This document shows positions 56,137-64,000 of a stretch of 64,000 bases of DNA, piece after piece; the first letter of the stretch is position 1; each line of letters starts with the position of its first letter. Made by a program: the position numbers and the translations under genes. The stretch is from Zonotrichia leucophrys gambelii. Its lineage: Eukaryota; Chordata; Aves; Passeriformes; Passerellidae. Where the stretch lies: the NCBI RefSeq assembly GCF_028769735.1, contig NC_088172.1:69402631-69466630 (forward strand). Direction: 5' to 3'. Below the pieces are notes generated by a model that saw only the letters and a program-made list of their open reading frames with translations, was not told the DNA's origin and ran no database searches.

Positions 56137-57003
56137 AGGAGGGAGAGAGAGGGAGAGTCGGCGAGACGGAATGTGATAGCAGCCGGCCCAGGAGGAGAAA
56201 GGGGGGAGAAGGGTGCAGCCCGGCCGGCCGCAGCAGCAGCACGTGTGGGAGTATCATCGTTCCGGGACAGACAGAGACTGAAAGTTTTAACCCCTTTCTT
56301 TCATGATTGGGGCCTTGCAAAAAAATGCTAATCCTCCTCGAAGCTGAATAAGAAGGGAGATGAGAGATGAGATGAGACAAGGACCTGGCCCGAAGAACGT
56401 GGAGATGATTGAATGGGGAGAGATGATTTGGAGTGGCCTTTTGGCTGGACTTTTCTTGTAGCCACGGACTCAGATGTTCCTGTGACACAGAGACTGCACT
56501 TAGGGGGAAGCAGTGGCTCAGAACCAGGAGGGTTCGTCGTGAGGACCCCCCGGCCCCAGGGGGTTGGAAAAATATGGGGGGGACAGATGTCCCAAAGCAG
56601 AGACTGTGCCTTTTTGGAGTGAGACAAGGCATCCTTGAAAGACAACCCTAAAAGCAGCTCTGGTCCATGCGTCAGTGGTGAGAGCACTGGGCATGGAAGG
56701 AAGATGTCACAAGCGGCAAAAGGACTTTTTCCGGGCGGTGCCGAAGTGACAGGGAAGCACACGAGGTTTCAGTGTGTTTCCAGGGGAAGCCTATGGAACA
56801 AGAAGGACTCCTTTCCTCTTCATGAACTGAAGTTTGAGTATACTAAAGTGTGGTGCCAAGGCTGGGCAGTTGGGTGTTTTGGGAGAATGTATCGGATTGG
56901 GAAAGTCAGGTAGTGGGGAGAAGGAAAGTGGTTTTTGTAAGGTTTTCAATTTTTTTTTTTTTCTTTTCCTTATAGTTTTTCCCTATTTTCCTGTAGTTTA
57001 GGT

Positions 57004-57009
57004 AATAAA
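57004..57009 (+). terminator. LTR polyadenylation signal AATAAA
   Basis: A canonical AATAAA is followed by a T/G-rich stretch (TGTTCTTTATGTTT), about 125 bp before the LTR end, the expected place for the R/U5 border. It is in the same orientation as PRKN transcription. Confidence 0.7.
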
Positions 57010-57131
57010 GTGTTCTTTATGTTTAAGCTAAAGCCTGTTTTGCTTATTCCTGGTCACATCTCACAGCAGACACCAGGGTGAGGGCATTTTCATGGGGGGC
57101 ACTGGCTCTGTGCCAGGCTCAAACCGTGACA

Positions 57132-57136
57132 GTATC
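57132..57136. repeat. Target-site duplication, right copy (GTATC)
   Basis: Exact copy of 55786-55790, directly after the CA end of the LTR. The pair confirms both element boundaries and shows that no further rearrangement has occurred at the edges. Confidence 0.9.
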
Positions 57137-57448
57137 TGAATCTCAATGTAACTGTAAAGACTGCAATCTATAATTAACCTGTTATTCCTGTGTCAACCCA
57201 AAGTTTTCATTTATATTACCCTTGATTTACAACATCAAATTATTGAATTTCCACTGCTTGAAAACCTAGTATCATTCTAAGACTCAAGGGAAACCATCCC
57301 AACCTGGAAAGCGGAGAGCAAGGACTAAATGGTTACAGTTATCCAGCCTCCATATCTGTGTCATACTGTGATTTATAATCTAAGGGCCCTGACAAGTGGT
57401 TACTAACAAAGGTTACACAAAAGAACTTCATTCTATGGTCAGAATACC

Positions 57449-57474
57449 ATAAGTAGAGCTTATAAGTAGAGCTT
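57449..57474. repeat. Tandem duplication, two identical 13-bp units
   Basis: ATAAGTAGAGCTT is present twice in direct succession without a mismatch, about 310 bp downstream of the LTR. Confidence 0.9.
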
Positions 57475-58361
57475 TTTCCGCTCCAAATTTTATTCCTTGA
57501 AAAGCATGGATATGGGCTGACTGGGACAATTCACAATTTGAGGGGAAGGGTCACAAAGTGATGTCGTCTGCAGAGGACAAACAGAATGCTTTACAACTAC
57601 CTTATTCATATACCTTTAGCTGTCTTAGCACTAATTTTCTAGAGTAAATTCTATTTATGAAGCTTTGGGGGTTTTTCCAAATAGGCATTGAAATATACAG
57701 TTCTGGAGGAATCCAGCAACTATTTACCAGCCTGTATTCCTGAGGACCTTATTGCAGTAGCACATAAATGCCTGACATGCTTTGTCTGGAAGCTGCTTTC
57801 TAGCAGCCGTAGATGACTGGTGATTTCTGTGTAATTTTATGCCACTCATTACCATAGCATTTGACTTCCTCATGACTATTAATGGATTTTGGCTCTTAAC
57901 AGTACATTGAAATCAGCAAGTATCATTCTTCCTCTTTACAAACGGGCAACTGATGAGAAGCTTAGATTAAATGACTTACATGAAAGCCACAGGATGGCTG
58001 TGCTGCTGCCAGGAATGAAATCAGGTGCCACAAATGCCAGTTCCATCAAATTTCCCATATATTATACTTTGTGAGAGGTTTTTCCTAAAAATAATTGGAG
58101 ATACTTTCTTCCTTGTAGCATGAAGAGCAACTTTACACATGATGAGTGCATCTCTAAATAGGAGGTACACTGATAAAAATTGAGTAATAGATTCTGTGAA
58201 ATACTTTGAATGGACAGGAAAGCTAGATTAATCTTTCAATGACAGCTCTTTACATGTTAGATATCTAGCCTGAGTTAGTTTTCTCAGCTTCAACCATAGC
58301 ACTTCCATAGGGTGATTGATCTTACCTATCTTAGACATCATATCTAAGTCAGGAAAAATGC

Positions 58362-58390
58362 CCTCCTTGAGATCTTATTTCTCAAGGAGG
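58362..58390. repeat. Perfect 10-bp hairpin beside a tandem duplication
   Basis: CCTCCTTGAG (58362-58371) is the exact reverse complement of CTCAAGGAGG (58381-58390) with a 9-nt loop. The 52-bp tandem duplication begins one base later, at 58392, so the hairpin may have promoted replication slippage. Confidence 0.75.
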
Positions 58391-58391
58391 T

Positions 58392-58495
58392 GCTCATTCA
58401 CTTGGAGCCTTGTTTAGGCTAGATGTTTAATTTTAGATGAGCTGCTCATTCACTTGGAGCTTTGTTTAGGCTGGATGTTTAATTTTAGATGAGCT
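58392..58495. repeat. Tandem duplication, two 52-bp units
   Basis: Unit one at 58392-58443 and unit two at 58444-58495 are the same length and differ at only two positions (50 of 52 identical). Both begin GCTCATTCACTTGGAG. This indicates a fairly recent duplication in intron 8, possibly polymorphic in copy number. Confidence 0.95.
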
Positions 58496-61400
58496 AAAAT
58501 TCTGCGAGGTGGTTTGCAGTCTAAGCTATTTAGATACCTAATCCTTGGTTTTAAAATTAGCTTTGGGCAGATGAGTTAGGATCAGAATTATTGGAACTAA
58601 ATCAGCTATTGTAAGATTGTCACCTAATTTCAGGTGCCATTATCTAGGAAGTTGTCTGATCTCTCATTATTTTTAAAACAACAGGGCACTTGAATTCTCA
58701 GTTCCTATGCAGATTTACAAATCCAAGGAGTAAAAATTAATTTCATCCCATCTCTCCTGTTAATTATAAAAGAAGTCTTCACAACCCATGCAACTATAGG
58801 CATCATCACTGTGGAAATTCAAACTAAATTAAATTATTTCTACATTAGGTCTCCAGTTAAGAGGTGAAGTAAACCAGTGGGTGTTGTGTGCTGTAATATC
58901 CTTAAGTATCTCATCCAGATATATGATCAAAACACGTCATGGGCTCCAAAGACATTTAAGGGCTTCTGAAAACTGATTCGATTAATGGATTGCTTGGGTT
59001 GGTTACATGACTCTAATATGATATGTATGGCTGTGGTGTATAGGAAAAAATGTCTTTAATATATATCACTATATGCAAATAGTTAATTTATAATTCATTA
59101 TAATATTTCTAGTCCTGTACAAGTTTTTTATAACTGCACCCTTTATGTAAAGTGAATAATTTTGTTTCACGTCACTAAATAAAGAATATAAATGCTCGTA
59201 TGTTGTGTAGATTTTGCTATGGCAACAAACATGTATATGTTTTGCTACTTTGTGTTTCAGTTTGTTGCTGGGCTTTAATTGAGCAGGACACAAGAAAAAA
59301 GAAATTGGAAAATTACATTAATGTATCCGGACTTTGAAAGTAGAAAACAGGCTGGTAACTAGATATCAAGATATGCAAATGAATTTAGCAGGATCGTTTC
59401 TGGATCATTTTTTTGACTGTTATAGTATGAAAATCACTGGGGAGGGTTCCATATTGATTTGGAATGAATCCTGTGCTGAACCAGTATAAAATGTTTCATT
59501 TGCTGGACAGAAAATGATGTTGCTGTCCACCTTGCCAGTAGGCAAACTGGACATTTACATTCTGTATCTTTCCCTAACAAGATAAATTTTTTTTAAAAGA
59601 AAAAAAAAAAATGGGAAATGAGAGGAATTTCTTCATGCCCTTTTAGGCTAAGTTAATGGCTGGAAAGTATATTCTTTTTTTTCCATCTGAGAATTTTTAA
59701 TGTAAATGCTGACAGAACCTCAGCTACAGAGTCACTGGTGTTTGCCTTCTTAATGAGAAGCTGTTAACAATCCCACATGCAGCACAAAGTTCCCTCTTAA
59801 TAGGGTAAGGCAATCACCATCCTCACCTTCAGTCTGTGCCCTGAAGGAAAATTAGGCTGCCAGAGAGTTTTGGAGCTATGGTTACTTATATTTCTATAAA
59901 GGCCAACCAAATGACTCAGAGCACTCAACACGTATATAGTGGAAGGATCACAAACTTTTCTGAAAATTGAGAGCATCCAACATTAAATATTTATGGCATT
60001 AGTCTGGGTTCAAGCATAATAATAACACAGGAAAACATCCGTTGACTTCTTGAGCCCCCACATTCAAGGAGACTGCAGACATGTCTTGCACATTTCTCAA
60101 AATACTATTATTTTCCAAATACAAGATTCTTAAGTCTTAAGAATTTCTGGCTGTCGTTCAACACACTGAAAGATATTTTAAAGTCTTATTGTCCTTTTAG
60201 ATTTTGCTTTTCTTTTCAGAGGTTATTTGGTGTTTTCATTAATTAACAAAGTTGAATAATTTAAGTTTGGGTTAATTTTTTTTCTGTGATGCAAACTTTT
60301 GTGTCTACATGTTGTAGTCTTTTAAGAACTCTAGTATTATTTTAAGAAGCAGTTTAACATGTTGTGACAGCATTCACTGAGGAATCTTCTGAAATGTACC
60401 CAAAAGATGTAGAGCCTTCTTTGTAATTTAAAATTCTTTTTTGTATGCTGTGTGTATGAGGTGTTGGTCCTAAAGCTTCCATTTTCCTCAAAAGATTTCT
60501 TTGGAGAGGGGTGTGGATTGGAGAAAGAATTTTTTGTTTGCCATCCTCCCAAAAAAGGGAACAGGATTTTCATGAGCCATTATGGGATAAAATCTTATGA
60601 AGCACTAAATATTGTTGTGAGTGCTGTAACATAAAGTTCTGTTTTGTTTTTTTAGCACACCATAAAGTCTACTCACGGAGAAAATTCATACCTACTCCCT
60701 TCCTCTTTGGCCTTTTGGATTTACCTGTTTTCTTTGGGGTTGTTAGGACCAAATGCTTTCATTTATTTCCCTCCACAGTAGAGCAGATTTATAGGTGAAT
60801 CTGAAGCCTGGTTCACAGTGGTTATACAGCCACTGGTGTGGAACTGCACCAACACAGAACCCTAGAGTGGATGTGATTTACATGTGCACAGCATGATTTG
60901 TACTAGCTCAGCTATCTCTGGCTGAAAGCAGGTTAAATTAGACATGGGAAAGTTATTGCAGTGACATCAGTCATTTTAGAGCAGGCATTTTTGTCAATGA
61001 GAATACACTGAGCATGTTACTTAATATTGCTGTGTGTCAGTGTCCCCCATCATTAAAATTAAGGCATTTCCATGGCCTTTTAGGCTATCAGGGTGGAATT
61101 AAATGAAAATTGAAAAAACTAAAGAAAATTTCATGGGTGACACAGGAAAAAATACACCTAGTATTGAAATGAATTCATATTAGAGAGTTATTATGCTGAT
61201 CAGTTTAATGATCAGCTTGCTTTTAAAATACAGTTGTCTAGGAAAATTTTTACAGCCCTTAAGGTCTAAAACATTACACTATTTCTAGCTATAGATCCCT
61301 AAAGGGTGTTTTTTTGTGTGTTCTCTTCAATCTGTATACAGCATTTATAATTTCTCTGTTGGAATATTTTTATTTTGTTTACAATAATTTTTATAGTAAT

Positions 61401-61688
61401 GTAAGTCCATTTGATGTTACTTACAGAAACAGTCTGCTGTTTTCTTGATTTTAATATCCCACACTGTCTTCTGGTGGTGCAAATGGCTGTGACCCAGGAA
61501 ATGATGCACATGATGTGAGCTGGAGCAGAGTGACACCCCATTTAATAACACTGCAAAGTTTTAGACTTTTGACAAATAACCTGAACTTAGTATGTGAGAC
61601 ATTAGGACAATTGACTGGATTACATGGAATAGAGACAAACTCAAAGATTTGGGTGTTTTCTTTGCATGCTGCCAGGATTTACAACCAG

Positions 61689-61708
61689 TGTGTTGTGTTG
61701 TGTTGCAG
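61689..61708 (+). promoter_or_regulatory. PRKN: TG-rich splice acceptor of PRKN exon 9
   Basis: The 20 bases before the exon are built from repeated TGTTG units ending in GCAG, in place of the usual C/T-rich tract. The acceptor AG is certain from the exon match. The tract has few cytosines and regularly spaced guanines. UG-rich RNA is the preferred target of CELF and TDP-43 type splicing factors, so regulated splicing is possible but not shown. Confidence 0.7.
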
Positions 61709-61858
61709 TACAACCGGTACCAGCGCTACGGGGCCGAGGAGTGCGTGCTGCAGATGGGAGGAGTGCTGTGTCCCACCCCCGGCTGTGGGGCAGGGCTGCT
61801 TCCCGAGCCAGGCCTGAGGAGAGTCCTGTGTGAGCCAGGCAATGGAATAGGCTGTGGA
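61709..61858 (+). CDS. PRKN: Parkin E3 ubiquitin ligase, exon 9 (linker end and first half of IBR)
   Basis: This 150-bp exon encodes exactly 50 residues, Tyr312 to Gly361 by human numbering, and equals human PRKN exon 9 in length and phase. It finishes the RING1-IBR linker, with Ala320 of the phospho-ubiquitin pocket conserved, and starts the IBR (in-between-RING) domain. Four IBR zinc ligands are present at the expected places: Cys332, Cys337, Cys352 and Cys360. The remaining ligands lie in the next exon, outside the window. Differences from the human sequence as I recall it cluster in loops: Gln317 to Arg, Arg334 to Thr, Asp346-Gln347 to Gly-Leu, Lys349 to Arg, Thr351 to Leu, Gly354 to Pro and Leu358 to Ile. 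The exon is much more GC-rich than its introns. It is flanked by CAG and GTAAGA and has no stop or frameshift, so it looks functional. Confidence 0.98.
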
Positions 61859-64000
61859 GTAAGAACCTGCATTTTCCTCCTAGTGCTGTGGGAAATAATT
61901 GATGCTGCACAACGAATGCTAAGACAAAGCGTGAAAATGTGGTTGGCTTTTTTATCTTTCATTGGCTCTGAATTGCCCTTCCCACCGGGGTGGGATAATG
62001 CTGCTCACCAAACAATTTAAATATAGCACAGTGGCTTAGGAATGATGACTTCATCATGGAGAATGTGTCCATTCCATAATTCTTTGCTTTATTTGGTTTA
62101 AGAAGTTGTTGAATAGTTACAGTAAGAAATTGAACTGTGCAAATGAAAATCCAAATGCACTCTGACTTTCTTCTCCTAGAACTCAGCAGAAATGAACAGG
62201 ATCTTAAGCAAACCATTCATTATCATATTAATTTTTTTTACAGAAAAAGGAGAGATAGAATAGCCTGTTTGTGACATTGTAGCAATATTTCTTGTGCACG
62301 TTAAAATACAGGATGAAAAGAAATATAGAAATATATTTGTTTACTTATGTTTGTTTTAAGCAAGGGGAACGAACAATTAATGGTGGATTTGTGGAAAGCA
62401 AAATCAGATGAAACTTGAAAATACTTTTGCTAAGAAATCACATCATATGGGCCATCGACATTTTTGCAGTAGAATAAGCAAGTACTTGACAAGAATCAAG
62501 CTTTGGGGGAAATAGATGTACATAGAGATAAATCTATATATAAAAGAACCTATTAAATGTTCTGTCCAGGTGACTAACTGGTGTTTGCACTATGTGAGTC
62601 TTTCCATGGTTGGCATTACAGCAGAATTCCACACATACTATGAGAGAAGATAAAATATCTATATTTGTAAAATACTAGGGTACTCTTTCTGCTTTTTTTC
62701 TTGTGGAAAATGCACTTTTTATTGCAGTTTTGATACTGCCCAAACGGATGCCGTGGAAGAATAATAGTTTGGTGAACTAGGAAGTCGCAGTAACTTGTCT
62801 TCTTTGAGTAGGTTAGCATCTGTCGACCTTGGTAAGACTTCCTATCTGTCCATGCAGTGGTGCATGTGAAACAGAGTGCTGCCCAAATTCCCTGAGCAGA
62901 CATGGGGCTATAAAATAAAGCAAATTCTGGGAAAGTAATAAGAAACATGACTGCATAAACAAAAGGGAATGCCTCTGGATTAACTATTAGGAATTGATTA
63001 AAAGATATAAAATCACATATAATTTTTATTCAGGTCTCTGCCTGGAAGTGGTGAAAATAACACTGTATTTTGCAGCTTCATTCATCATCATTCTGAATCT
63101 GCAAATGCTGTGTAAATAAAGTGTACGTAGCGTAAAGGATTGATATATTGCCTGGTTTAGCAAACTGCTCTGTTTCCTTCTAAGGACTCTGTGCTTGGTA
63201 GTGATCAGATCTGCAGCCTTGAGTGTAAGCTCACCCTTTGTTTTGAATTATGTGATGTCTTGAACATTACAGAGTACAATTCACTTAGGCTGAAATGAGA
63301 AGCAGGAGACTGGTCCGGAAGCCAAATTTTGGTAACATTAAGGTCCTTCCTCAGAATCCATAATGGAACAGAGTAAAAATATATGCCTTTGGATCTTTCT
63401 TTTCACCCTAAAAAATGGTAACCTCAAGGAGGATTTGTCACAGACTTCCTGTGGTAAGGGTCCTAGCACTGAAGTCAAATGCTGGCAATAAAGTTGGATG
63501 AAGGTAAAGATCCACCTGCAAGGACACCAAGACAGTTAGAAAAACTATTTATTTTTACTCTATTTTATGAAGTCATGTTCAGTGTTTTCTATTCTTAAAC
63601 TGTTCTCCCAGTGGTTTCTCCCAGTCAAAACCTGACCTTTTTCAGTATGAAGGCCTTCCACTAATTTTTATGGAATCCAGGAAGATCCATTTTAGAGCTC
63701 AGTACTGCCTCATGAGTATGCATGTGATTTACAAGCTCAAAGAAAGGGCCAAGATGAGAATGCCCCTATTACCCATCCAAAAAAAGGACTACAAAAGATG
63801 TCTTGCATTATTTAACCTGTACAGCTTAGATTAGAAATACATTCCTTGCTGAAGCTGGTGAGCAAAGAAATAAGGAAAGTAATGTGAATCTGGAGATTCT
63901 TTTTGAATGTCTACATCATTCTTTAGGCTGTACTTTGGTTATGTAGAGTCTGTTTTGGGGTGTTTGAACCTCTGTCTTTGGTTAAATTTAATATTGATAA
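61859..64000 (+). other. PRKN: PRKN intron 9 (5' part; continues beyond window)
   Basis: It begins with the donor GTAAGA directly after Gly361. The exon frame stays open for about 53 codons into the intron, so intron retention would add a short unrelated tail before a stop near 62018-62020. I found no match to the next parkin exon, which carries the remaining IBR zinc ligands, before the window ends. The rest is AT-rich unique-looking sequence with no recognisable repeat or gene. Confidence 0.9.

Larger units (their letters stand above)
55791..57131 (+). mobile_element. Solo LTR of an avian endogenous retrovirus, 1,341 bp
   Basis: The element begins TGTGGTGGTTTGA and ends TCAAACCGTGACA, giving TG...CA termini with an imperfect terminal inverted repeat. 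It is bounded by identical 5-bp direct repeats, GTATC, at 55786-55790 and 57132-57136, which is a retroviral target-site duplication. A TTAAAA box at 55921 could be the promoter and an AATAAA at 57004 is the polyadenylation signal, so transcription would run on the + strand, sense to PRKN. The interior is GC- and CpG-rich (about 55.95-56.25 kb) with a 14-C run, very unlike its AT-rich surroundings. No gag, pol or env follows, so the provirus was probably reduced to one LTR by recombination between its two LTRs. A 5-bp duplication fits ERVL-like or some ERV1-like families; I do not assign a named family. Open frames of up to 185 codons inside it appear to be by-products of its GC content. Confidence 0.9.

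Noticed and set aside
55885..56632. Open frames of 148 and 185 codons on opposite strands
   Set aside because: They lie wholly in the GC- and CpG-rich interior of the solo LTR, overlap each other and translate to proline/arginine/serine-rich low-complexity text with no retroviral or cellular domain.
61649..62020. 123-codon frame as an independent gene
   Set aside because: Its centre is parkin exon 9; the ends are flanking intron that happens to stay open past the CAG acceptor and GTAAGA donor.
61859..64000. Search for the next parkin exon (end of IBR)
   Set aside because: No match to the expected cysteine-rich sequence was seen; it is presumed to lie downstream.

Overview
The window looks like one stretch of a bird genome, entirely inside the parkin gene (PRKN, an E3 ubiquitin ligase), read on the + strand. 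The evidence for a bird is two CR1 LINE 3' ends carrying the typical ATTCTATG-type 3' terminal repeat, an avian-style long terminal repeat, AT-rich sparse-repeat intron sequence, and a parkin sequence close to but distinct from the mammalian one. A neoavian, perhaps a passerine, is plausible, but that is inference.

Only two coding exons are present. A 62-bp exon at 48885-48946 and a 150-bp exon at 61709-61858 match human PRKN exons 8 and 9 in length, phase and protein content. Together they encode residues 291-361 by human numbering: the last zinc ligand of RING1, the RING1-IBR linker helix that forms the phospho-ubiquitin pocket, and the first half of the IBR zinc domain. The rest is intron: at least 48.9 kb upstream of exon 8 (intron 7, start not in the window), a complete 12.76-kb intron 8, and the first 2.1 kb of intron 9.

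Intron 7 is mostly unremarkable AT-rich DNA. It holds a striking near-perfect 40-bp inverted repeat at 14172-14263, several shorter hairpins, homopolymer tracts, a GC-rich patch near 43.0-44.3 kb with a canonical G-quadruplex motif, and a minus-strand CR1 3' end at 46384-46668. Intron 8 carries a purine-rich stretch with an exact 23-bp direct repeat (50133-50194), a G/T-rich tract (53018-53100), a small plus-strand CR1 tail (55617-55678), and a complete solo LTR (55791-57131) with TG...CA ends and a perfect 5-bp target duplication. Two small tandem duplications follow (57449-57474 and 58392-58495).

The open reading frames of 60-185 codons elsewhere look like chance ORFs, or sit in the GC-rich LTR. 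No tRNA, rRNA, CRISPR or independent protein gene was recognised, and I found no convincing new biological system. The most interesting items are the sense-oriented solo LTR with its own polyadenylation signal between two parkin exons, the 40-bp hairpin, and the TG-rich splice acceptor of exon 9.
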